The notes below the pieces were generated by a model. That model was given only the letters and a program-made list of their open reading frames with translations. It made no database searches and had not been told where the DNA came from. Below, one piece after another: positions 13,716 to 25,700 of a stretch of DNA of 64,000 nucleotides. The DNA comes from Castor canadensis (taxonomy: Eukaryota; Chordata; Mammalia; Rodentia; Castoridae). Position 1 is the first letter of the stretch. Each line of letters begins with the position of its first letter. The translations under genes and the position numbers were made by a program. The DNA lies in the NCBI RefSeq assembly GCF_047511655.1, contig NC_133387.1:23926353-23990352 (forward strand). The letters are read 5' to 3'.

Positions 13716-13770
<55 letters not shown>

Positions 13771-16700
13771 GGGGAAGGAAGCTAAAAGAGAGCCAACTGC
13801 TTGTGTCAAGTATTTATAAAGTTGGGGATTTGGAAAGATCTTGTGCTCTCCCTCTTGTAAATGTCAGGTATCTGTTGTACTTAATTTTTCTAGTCCACTG
13901 TGTTCTCTTCCCACTTTCATTGCAGAAACACTTACAGTTGTTACCCAGTTTTCATAGAAATAAGCATACACATCACACTGATGTTTTGAACAATTTTTAC
14001 TACTTATAAGTACAGGAAAAACAGATAGAGGGTTAACAATATTAACAAATATTGGGGAAGTTACAGAGTTACAAGAAATCATAAAAGTACTAGTAAGTAG
14101 TTATCCCTGGTCATCATTTCAGTTACATCTGGGGCTTAACCTGCTTTCTTTTATAGCCCCTCTCCTAACTCCCTTCTTAGATGTTGGTCCTGGGAGCCCC
14201 TGCTGTGTTGGGCGCTAGACCAGGCTGCTCAGACTCTGGCACGAGGTAGATTCAAGTTGGCACCATTGCTGAGTCTGAATCCCAGGTTGTTCCCTCCAGG
14301 ACCACCAGGGTGGTCCTGGGTGGAACTGTATGTCTGTTCTACAGCCACCTTGGATCTGTAACCTCCTGGGTGGGAAGGCACTTTCCTATCTGGCCTCTGA
14401 TATTTCTCCTTTGTACTTTAGGCCATTTGGCTTTAACCTCTAATTACCTCCTTTATCCCTTTGTGAGGTTTTTCTAATTCCATTTCCTTATAGCTTCACT
14501 TTCTTTCCTGGTCTGTTTCTCTCTCCAGTTAGTTGTGTCTGAAGTGTGTCCACTAGCCAGTAATTAAGCTGTCTGTACTCTTAAGTAAAGCTAGTTTTTT
14601 GGGTTTTTTTCACTTGTTCCAAACTAATATCTGGGCCCACCCTTTTTGTAGCTTTGTGGTTTTGCCATCATCCTGGGAGACTCTGCATTTTATCAGTTTT
14701 TTCCAATAGCCATTTCTCCTTGCTTCAGAATTCCTCCTATTGACCTTCTCATCAAGTTTCTGTTTTTTTAAGGGATGATATTGCTTTACCACTTAATTTC
14801 AGAGGGAAGTGAAATGCTGAACCCATTGAAAAATCCAGTCCTTCCCAACTGAGTAATACTAGCTCCTCCCATTTTCACTTTGATAACTTATAACTCAGGT
14901 GCCCCACACTCCAGGGAGTAGAATTAACAGAACTCAATAAGTACAGTTTTACAATACCAAAATACACAATACCAAAAACAACAATATTGAAATTACAGAA
15001 GTTACATATATGATAGGAAAACAACAACAACAAAATATTTCCACCAAGAAGGGAAGAATAGAGAAAGTTTCCTCATCTCTCTTCACTAAGGAATTTATTC
15101 TTTGTTAAACATAGATCTCACAAATTAGTCCAGAAATTTCAACCTTTGGTCTGCTGGCTAGGGATTTTAATTTTTGCTTATAAAGATTTGTAATCAGAGA
15201 TTTTTTTTCTTTTATGTTAAGCTCACAGTGTTTCCTGGTCAGCGATAGAATTTGGTTACAAACTCTTACCAATGCATCTTGGAAAAAAGGAATGGAATCT
15301 TGTCTTACACTTGGACTTTTAAAGTTAGGCTAGCATTTTTACCCTGTTTAAAAACAAACTCCTTTCTATTCTTTAGTTTTTGTTGAAATCTCCAACTTTT
15401 AATCCATGGCCAATCTAAAGTCTTTGCTATGCAATGAAAGAAGTGAAATGCTAGGACATAAATGGTAATGAAAGTCTTTCACCCAATCTTTCTCTTTTTT
15501 TTTTTCATTTTCTCATCTCAGGTAAGTCCAAATTTTACCAGTCACCTCAAAATTTATCACCTATAACATATCTCACTTCAGAAAAATATTTTTCCTTATA
15601 GTTACAGGGAAAAAAACAGAAATTCTTGGTTGTGATTTCCTTCAACTTGAAAATAATGTATCATAATAGAAAGGAATGTACATTTTATAGACAGGTGAGA
15701 ATTTGAATTCTGGTCCTGCTACATACTGGCTATGGTCTTGAACAGATTATTTGATCTGTGTAAGCCTGTTAGGATTATTGTAAGGATGAAATAAGTATGA
15801 TGTTTGACATGGCTCTGGACACATAGTAAATAATAGACACTATTTAATTCTGGAATTATCTACTTTTTCCCTTCATCAGTTTTAAAATCAAGTCTTCCAC
15901 ATTTCAAAAGACACTATCTTCCATTATCCTCCAAAAGGTTGTTACATCAAATATACCTTTTTTTGCTCAATTGTTAAACTTTTCCATTCCCCCTTACTTA
16001 ATAAGTGTACAAAAACCTACCCTATCTGAAAACATTTGCCTTAACCAAAACATCATATTCCATAACATCTTCTCTCAAAGCTTGGGAAATTTCTTGGAAA
16101 ACTGATCATAGGTCTTGACTTAATCACTCCCATTTATTATCTTAGTCCTCTAAGAATTACTCATTTATTCACAAAGTTTTAGAGAAACTTCTAAGGCAAC
16201 ATTCTTTGTTAACATCCACTCTCATTTGGCAACTTCCTTTCCTCTGAATATTTCTTAGACCAGTAACAGTTCTACCAATTGTTCCCCACTTTGGACCTTC
16301 TTAATATCCCTAACTACCATTTTTATTCCATTGTCTATTCATAATCATGTCAAACCTTTATTACTTTAATTTATTGTATTATCATGCTAGGCTTTATGAC
16401 ATCATATTTTTCATCATCTAGAAATATTTCAGTAATGCAAATAACTCATTTTAAACAGTCCTCCATAGAAAATATCCATACTAAGATAAACTTCAACCGT
16501 ATAGGTATGTGAGTTTCCTTTCACTCTTTTTCACTTAGAAATACTCCCTGCCATATAACAAATCATAATTCTTTTATTTATACTTCACTTTGGGGCTTTC
16601 TGCCTACACTTCCTTTAAGTGTATCTTAAATTTAGTTCCCACAACAAATCCAATGGACTAAAACTTTCTCTCTGTATCTGTAGTCTGCCATCCATTATTT

Positions 16701-19700
16701 TTTGTTCAATATTAATCATCTTAGAGTATGTTTGTTTTTTTTTTTACATTGACTAACCTCCACTCACTGGGTCCACTCTAATAAGCCTTGATAAAACTTT
16801 GCATTTTCAATGCTAAGCACTGAACTTAAATTTTTGTTCAAATACTGACAGAGCTGGATTGGCAAGACATTACTATTCACATTACTATTCAATCACTGTT
16901 TCCCCTGAATTTATTACTGTAACTTGTTTAAGTCTTAATATCAGTATTCCTAAAATTTGACCCATTATGAAACTTTCCAGGTGTCCCAGGATCTGACCGC
17001 ATTCCCAGTCAAGAACTCCTTATTCACTTTCTTACTCATCTTTACCTACTCTTACTTTCCTCAAACTCACTGAAATTTCTGTCATGCTCTTTTGAGCCAT
17101 CTCCCCAGCCTCGTCGATGTACTATTCAAGATGATGAGATATATGATCCCCCATCGTCCTCATTGTCTGTAATCTTGACTGATAACCTTACTTAAATGAT
17201 GCTATCATTCCAGAAGACTACTTCAAACATGGTGTACCCAGTCACTCCTTCTGCTCCTCTGCATTAGGAAAAATAAAAATAAAAACACCTGCTCTATTGG
17301 TGCTGCCCAGGCCCTGTTTACTCTTCATTGAAATAGATTCCCAATGTGAATATGTATGAGCTTCCTCCTTACCTGCTATTAGTGCTCAAATGTTTCCATC
17401 CTCTTAGCTTCAAATATACTCACCTATATCCCTGGTTACCAGGTGCATTTTTTTCTGAATATTGCTGATCAAGCTCTCTCTTCAGAGGCCACTTAACTAA
17501 TTTATCTCTTACGTGATCATTTATTATCCCTGCCCCTACCCATACATCAGGTGATTATCTATGGAGCTTTCAGTCATCCACCAAATTCCCTATTGACAAC
17601 TCAGTTCTCCACATTCCTCGTTTTCCCTTACTCTGAAATGCAGCGAAGTTTAAAGGACAACACTAGTGATCTTATCAACTCTAAATTTTGTAAATAATTC
17701 CCAGGATGATTTGAAAGGAATACTGTCCTGTAACCCCAATTTCTTCTGTTTCAGTTTACTAATGTTGTTGGAGACCATGTTAAATATATTTCAATTTATA
17801 TTGAGCTCTTGAGTTTTCGTTGTTTTTTTTTTTTAAGTTTTTTTTCTTTTTTCTTTTTTTTTTTCTTTTTTTCATTTTTTTTTAAAGACAGGGACTCCTT
17901 GTGTAGCCCAGTCTGGCCTTGAACTGGCAGTCCTCCTGCATCCCTCTCCTGAGTTCTGGGGTCTCAGGTATACCAATACCATGCCTGGCTCACATTTGCA
18001 TATTTTACAGTTATCATACGATTTCTAATTCCTGACCTCTAATGGTTTCTGTCAGTACCTTCTTAATTGGTTGGCTTCTGTTTGTATTTACTCATTGGGG
18101 AAGTTGTTTGCACAAGATGTTAAGGGTATTAACCCACTTGCTTATCTCCAGGCATGAATTTCTCTATATACACTGGTCCTCCACTCTGGCCATGAAATCC
18201 TGCATGTCACTGACTTATCCCTAGAGATGTGACAACACTACTCAGTTTTGTAACACTGAATTCTGCCTTCTGCTTCTCCACACTGTCTCTTTTATCAAGG
18301 TCAACCCCAGCAAATTAGGGAAGCTCTATCTCCTCCTGAACTTTTCATTTCCCATCAATCACCAGACCACATTGCTTCATGAATACCATCAAATGGCTAC
18401 ATCCTTCAGGGTCTCTTCTGAACCCAGATAAGGACTTAACCATAATGGCAGTCCTCCACTGCCCAGACACCATTTTATGCCTATGTATTTTCGGAGAGAA
18501 TCTTCCATTCCATGCCAGATTCAGTTGTACCTCCCATATGACTTTTCAGTCAATATATACACTCACAAGTCTTGTCCTAGGTGTCTGCTCCCTTCCTGAC
18601 CTGCCTTCACTACTGCCACCTTTGCCAGCCTCCGTGCACATGCAGTACTGAGTCCACCCGTGTCTGAATTCACCCAGTCTATGCTGGCTCCTCAGGTCAA
18701 CCATTAAAAACAGTTGTTGCCTCAGATGTAGCATTTCCTCTGATATATTCTGATCTTACCATGTCCTTTACTAACATGGTAGTCCCAGATTTTCTAGATG
18801 CTACGAACACCACAACATCTGTCCCCATAGGTTCCTTCTACCTCTTCATCATCCTCTCTCTTAACCACGCCTGTGTTCAGTTCATTCCTGGGTTTGCTCA
18901 CCTGTCCTCCTCACTTTCTATTCTTGAGAGTGCTTTCCCTCATGCAGTGCCTTCCCTGAGCCTCTCAATAGCCTCCTCTCTCATTTGCTGGCTCCTTCAC
19001 CTGCTGGTTTTCCTTCTTGCACAATAACCACCTCTCTCATGCTCTCCCATATGTTGCAAACTCCTCTCCTCTCCTGAGCACAGCTGATCAGCCCTCCTGC
19101 TCTAGTCTCTACTACAGAGTGAATTACAGTCACATCCTCCCACCCACCCTTCTATCAGCTGACTTCTTCATTCTGTAGACCTGTAGGTGCACATTCCCCT
19201 CTTGACCTGACCCCTGCATACACTGTTCCACTACATTCAGTCCTCTGAATGAGATGGACCATTCCAAATCTACACGTGCTACCCATCAGCCCTTACTCAT
19301 CTCCATGTGGCCCAGGGCATGGGTTCCTTCTGAATCCTCACCACCACAGCTCCCTGTAAACTTTCTCATTTCCATTCTGAACATGTCTACAGATAACGAG
19401 CTCAGGAGTATATGCCTCTGATTATGCTACCACATTCGTGTCACCCGTGCTTTTGTCTTCTACCCTCACTCCTGCCCTCTCATATATCTACCCCACCACT
19501 ACACCAACATGCCCACCCTCAACCTGACTTACTGCTGGGCCTCACAGCTCTCTTCCCTGCCTCCTCTCTCCTCTTCCCCCTCCTCAGCACTCACCTCTTT
19601 TCACAAGCTTGCCTCCAGCACTGACTCCTTTTCCCTCTGTCCTTGCCTTTGTTCTGGATAACCAGGCCCACACAAGTATCTGCACTGTGCTGTCCACCTC

Positions 19701-22700
19701 TCATGCCTACCTCCTCCATATCAGTCCTCAGCAGGGACCGAAGTGGTGGTGCTGCACTCCCTTCCCCTGACGAGGGATGCCCCCCAACAGACCTCATCCT
19801 TCCAGGTGCCTCTCAGCTACATTCAGTTCCTTGCTATCATCCTCATCGTGGACTGACAGGACCTCTTCTCCCACATCCGACAGTCATGACTCTGATGCCT
19901 CCATCTACCTCGACCTCATAGGAGCTGTCAGCTCACCCTCCAGTCCTGTCCCCATCTCCGTTCTATGCCTTCCACCTCCACCAGTGATTCTCACCCGGGG
20001 ATGTATGACCCCCAGATGGCCTATCAGAATCATCTGTGAGTGAGTTTACTGTTGTTTAATGTTTGTGAGCAGATCACTGCTCCCTCTCTGATGTTCTGAT
20101 AGGCAACCTGGGGGCCATGCCCACAGCCCCCCACGGGTGGAACCCACCCCCCAATCCCTGTTAAGAATCACTGCTGTGGATGACCTTCCCTCTACAATTT
20201 CATGCCTCTATAGCTTTCTACTGTTGGCCATCTAACATTCACTCAAGGATATAACCTCTTCCCTCTCTGATACAGACCCAGCATCTCCACTTGGAACCAC
20301 CACATTGCCTTTTTTTTTTTTCAGATCTGGGGTTTGAGCTCAAGGCCTACACCTTTAGACACTCCACCAACCCTTGAAATACCCTTGGGGTATTTCAAGA
20401 CAGAGTCTCGCAACTATTTCCCCAGGCTGGCTTTGAACCTCAATCCTACTGATCTCTGACTCCTGAGTAGCTAGGATTACAGGTGTGAGCCCCTGGCACC
20501 TAGCTACATTGCCTTCTTTGTTAATCCTTGATAACAGGACCTGAACCAACCCCAGTCTGCACAAAATAGTTCTTTTGAAAACACCCCTCTACCACAACTG
20601 ATAGGACACTGGGCAGCTGTCAATATAGTTGATTCAAATATGGTCTTCTGGAGATTACTCCTGTACATTTTTCTAAATGGCACCTCCCATATGTTATTCC
20701 TGAATAAGGTGCTCCTACAGAATACCTCAAGTCCCTCCTCCTTTCCTACAAACCAACCTCTTCTCCTTCCCTTCTACCCTCCTTTCAACTAGTCTCTCTT
20801 TCCTGCTTGGGTGCATTCAGTAGTCTATAAGTCATCACTATAAACACTCAACATGGAATTGTCCACCAGCTCACTTCAATAAGATGTCTTCTTGAGCTAG
20901 GCTTATGTTCCCAACCCATCCCCTACTGTTCCCAACCGTGTCCTCCCATCAAGCCAGTCAATCCTGACCCTAATCGCCATTCTTGCCATCCACCCCTACC
21001 CAGTGGATCCATAGTAAAGAGCCTAGCCCAGAATTTGCACCATCACAACAGTGTTTGAGACTTTAGGAGTATGTGTTCCTCCCTGCCAATTGTTGTCACC
21101 CCATTGCTGTCCTTCCTCCATACCAAGGCTTGCAGACTGGCCTGAGCACTCTGAGTACCTTCATTCCTACTTCCCTCTTATCTCCTCATTGCTGTCCTGC
21201 TTGGGTCTGTTCCTTTCTGCTCTCCACCATCCCTGGGTGTCTCCTGTGCCCTGTCTGTCTTCTGTAGGTGATTTCCTCTGTGTGCTCCATCATGCTCCTG
21301 TAACTACATCCTTTCATGCTACTTTTCTGCTTATGACCTGTTTCTACTGTTTGCTTCCATGGCCAAGGAGAGACTTCTTGTTCTTGTCTGTCTATTCTCA
21401 ACTACCTAGTACCTGTCGCTTCACAGATTCACAACTCTACTCTCCAAGTCAGCTACATTGTTGGATTTGTTGCCTTTCTATCCTGTTCGGCTTTCTGTTC
21501 TGCAGTCATCCAGCGTCACTGTCCGGGATCTTCCATTGATTCCACCATGTCTTTCCTTAGGCTGCCTTTTCCTTTACCTCTCCCATGCCAACCATTTTCT
21601 TCTACTCTCTTCCCATTCTATCAACAGATGGATACAAAACATTAAAGCAAGCCAATCCTACACTTCCTGTTCTTCTTCCTTTCTACTCCTCCATTGCTTC
21701 TCTTCCCCTCACCTCACCCCAAAAGGACTGCACAAAGTCAACAGAGTCCTGCCCATCAGGCTGTGTCTCTCTACATGTTAAGATCATCCTGATCTCCCGT
21801 CTCATTCCATGTGAGGCCTGTACTGCCTTCACAACATACATGATCCCATGTTAAGATTCTTCTCACACACGCAACAGTTTCTGTCCTGTTCCATCTTCCT
21901 CCTCTTGCCCTTTGGATTAAAACACACACAAACACACATCTGGAAGTTCAACTCTTGATGTCGCCTGGGGACATTGCTCTACTCTGCACTAGAAATTCAC
22001 TTATTTATTTGCTCTACCAAACCCCAAGTAGTTGGAAGATCTTCCTACTCCATCTTCCCTATTTCCCTGCAGAGTCTGTCTGCTGCATGGTACACCTCTC
22101 GCCTTTCTGCCACCCTCGAACAGCAGAGGCACAGATTCAGAGGTCACTGCGAAATGCCCGTTCCGCCTTGCATCCCACCTGCGCCTCCACCATTTGCAAG
22201 CATCTACTATCGGCCCACTTACTGGACTCACTCCACATGAGTCCTTCCCCATGTCCCTGAGGTTACCTGCCACTGCTGTCTGTGCAGGAGCCATCTTAAG
22301 TGCATGTCACACTGGTTTCCTCCAATTACCCTGAGTCACTTTCTCCTTTGCCCACTATCTCCTAAGGTCTCCATTCTGAAAATGCCTGGTCTTTGCCTCT
22401 CTGATCTACTTCTAAGGTCTGGCTTTGATACCACGTATCCCACCTGACTTGTCCTGCGATGTGCCAGTGCCCCAAAGTGGGAATCTCTGTATTCTGCCTT
22501 CCCCTTTTCCATGCTGGCCCCTTGAGCTTTGCTGAAGCCACCTGAAGCTCATAAAGTTCTTTCATGACCAAAGTGCCTCCTGTTCCTTTCTTTTCCCTTC
22601 AGCTTACCTGACCTTACTCAACTCTCACATACCATAACCTTTCCCATGTCAGCCCAGCGCAGGGGCTCTCTGATTTCATCCTGGCTGAGGACTTAACCCT

Positions 22701-25700
22701 TACATGACCGTCTCTAATTTTCTCCTGCTGTTGTTCTTCAGCGACCTTATGCTTCCATTTCAGTGTTCCCTGCCATCTTCCACCTAATCCATACATTCTG
22801 GAGTCTTTTCCTCAGTGTTTGCCACCTTCCTGACCTGCCCTCACTGCTTCCACCATTGTCACCCTGTGTCCCCAACTTGTTGCACCCAGTCCGTGTTTAA
22901 ATTCACCCATAACCATCCTGGCTCCTCAGATCAATCATTAGAAACAGTTGTTGCCTCAGATGTAGCATTTCCTCCGATATATTCTGATCTTACCATGTCC
23001 TTTACTAACATGGTGGTACCAGATTTTCTAGATGCTGTGAACACCACAACATCTTTCCCCATAGGCTCCTTCTACCTCTCCATCATACTCTCTCTTAACC
23101 ATGCTCTGCTTAGTTCCTCCTGGGGCTTGCTCACCTGTCCTGTCCTCCTCACTTTCTCTCCTTCCTTGAGGGTTCCTTCCTTCATGCAGTGCCTTCCCTG
23201 AGCCTCTCAATAGCCTCCTCTCTCATTTGCTGGCTCCTTCACCTGCTGGTTTTCCTTCTTGCACAATAACCACCTCTCTCATGCTCTCCCATATGTTGCA
23301 AACTCCTCTCCTCTCCTGAGCATAGCTGATCAGCCCTCCTGCTCTAGTCTCTACTACAGAGTGAATTACAGTCACATCCTCCCACCCACCCTTCTATCAG
23401 CTGACTTCTTCATTCTGTAGACCTGTAGGTGCACATTCCCCTCTTGACCTGACCCCCTACACACACTGTTCCACTACATTCAGTCCTCTGAATGAGATGG
23501 ACCATTCCAAATCTACACGTGCTACCCATCAGCCCTTACTCATCTCCATGTGGCCCAGGGCATGGGTTCCTTCTGAATCCTCACCACCACAGCTCCCTGT
23601 AAACTTTCTCATTTCCATTCTGAACATGTCTACAGATAATGAGCTCAGGAGTATATGCCTCTGATTATGCTACCACATTCGTGTCACCCGTGCTTTTGTC
23701 TTCTACCCTCACTCCTGCCCTCTCATATATCTACCCCACCACTACACCAACATGCCCACCCTCAACCTGACTTACCTCTTCCCTGCCTCCTCACTCCTCT
23801 TAACCCTCCTCAGCACTCATCTCTTTTCACAAGCTTGCCTCCAGCACTGACTCCATTCCCTTCTGGACAACCAAGACCACACAAGTATCTCCACTTTGCC
23901 ATCCACCTCTCTTGCCTGCTTCCTCCACATCAGTCCTCAACATGGACTGACTGTAGCAAATGGTGCTGCAGTCCCTACCCCTGATGAGGGATGCCCCCCA
24001 ACAGACTTTACCCTTCTGGGTTTCTCTCAGTTACATTCAGATCCTTGCTGTCATCCTCATCCTGGTCTGACAGGACCTCTTCTCCCATATCTGACAGTCA
24101 TGACTCTGATGGCTCCATCTACCCTGACTCACAGGAGCTGTCAGCTCACCCTCCAGTCTCTGTCCCCATCTCCATTCTACACCTCCACCAGCGATTCTCA
24201 CTTGGGGATGCATGACCTCCAGATGGCCTATCATAATCATCTCTGGGTGAGGTTGCTGTTGCTTAATGTTTGTGAGCAGATCATTGCTCCCCACTCCGAT
24301 GTTCTGATAGGCAACCTGAGGGCCATGCCCACAGCCCTCCCCAGTTGGAACCCACCCTCCCATCCCCGTTAAGAATCACTGCTGTGAATGCCACCTACTC
24401 CCTGGATATCCCTTTACCATTTCATGCCTCTAGCTTTCTACTGGTGGCCATCTGACATTCACTCAAGGTTCTCACCTCTTTCCCCTCTGACTCAAACCTG
24501 GCATCCCTACTTGGAACCACTACATTGCCTTCCATGTTAATTCTTACTAATAGGATCTGAGCCACCCCCTCGTCTATATGAGAGAGGTGGTGTTTTGATG
24601 TCTTTGTCCCGTGTGTATCTTATCTTCCTTTGTTTCAATATTTTTTTACCGCAGTCTTGGCCTTGTGGGTGATTACTATTAGGCCTTCATCTTCTTTTTA
24701 AGTCAAGAGCCAAAGAACTCCTACAGAGCTTACTTGTGTAGTCCTCACAATCCTGCTTATTTTTTCCTTTCTTTGCACTTTACCTAAAGCTACTCTTCTA
24801 CTATTTTCAATTTTCTTTTGCCATGTTTGTATTTATTACCCTCAGCACTCATCATCAAACCTCTTACCAGCTTACTTAAAGAAATTTTCTGCAGTTTGTC
24901 TCATCTCTTCCACTATACAGACCAACCCCATCCCTATCCTTTACTTAGCCATACTACTTCCAGCCCTGTCCTTCCTTCCAACTCAGTCAATCCTGACCCA
25001 AAGTCTTCACCAGCACCCACTTTTTCCCTCAAAATCCATAGTAAAGAGCCAACCCACAACTTCTAGTTGTATAGTAAAGATATTGGGACCTTTGTATCCT
25101 TGCCATAATATTCAAGCTTTAAGAGTACACCTTCCTCCCTACTAGTTGCTATCCAGCCCTTTTCTATTCTTCCTTCCCCATTGGGACCTGCAAGCTTGTA
25201 TGAGCACTTAAGTGCCTTCAGTCTAATTCTGGGGCTGACTCCCTCTCTCCCTATTGCTGGTTAGCCTGCCTTCCTTCCTCCCTGCTTACTGCTCTCCATC
25301 CTCCCTGTGCCCTGCCTGTCTTCCATAGGTGAGTTCCTTGTTTACTGTATCATCATAAATCACATTCCTTCTTTCTATATCACTCTGTTACCCATTTCTT
25401 CTTTTTGACTCCATGCTAAAGGAATTCTTCCCCTTCTTTGCCCACATTTTTCTCATGTATCTAGTGCCTGCCATTTTGTCTGAGTTGTTCCTTTTCTCCT
25501 GACTTTTTTTTGGCACCACTCGGGTTTGAACTCAGGGCCTTACACTTGCTAGGCAGGCACTCTTACTGCTTCAGCCATTCCACCAGCCCTGTTCCTTTTC
25601 TCTTCAGTGTGCATGCATTTTCTTTACTTGCTCTGAGTTCCAACTCTTTCCACCCTCCCCCTTTTGACCATCACTCTTTTAAGAATTGCCTTCCTTCTGG

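Larger units (their letters stand above)
19982..24188. repeat. Array unit 1
   Basis: 4207 bp. It contains a SINE at 20312-20505, a tract almost identical to unit 3 (20522-21282) and a tract almost identical to unit 4 (21500-22741). Confidence 0.9.

Noticed and set aside
13704-14009. Open frame starting in the GT repeat (VCVCVC run)
   Set aside because: Produced by the microsatellite; no further support.
14182-14610. A complete LTR
   Set aside because: The left end is suggestive, but no matching right end, target duplication or polyadenylation signal was found.
19880-19935. C/D-box snoRNA in the core (ctgatgcc as box C with a ctgacag/ctgtcag stem)
   Set aside because: The C-like box departs from RTGATGA and no CTGA box D stands at the expected end; a tandem snoRNA cluster like Snord116 is not supported.
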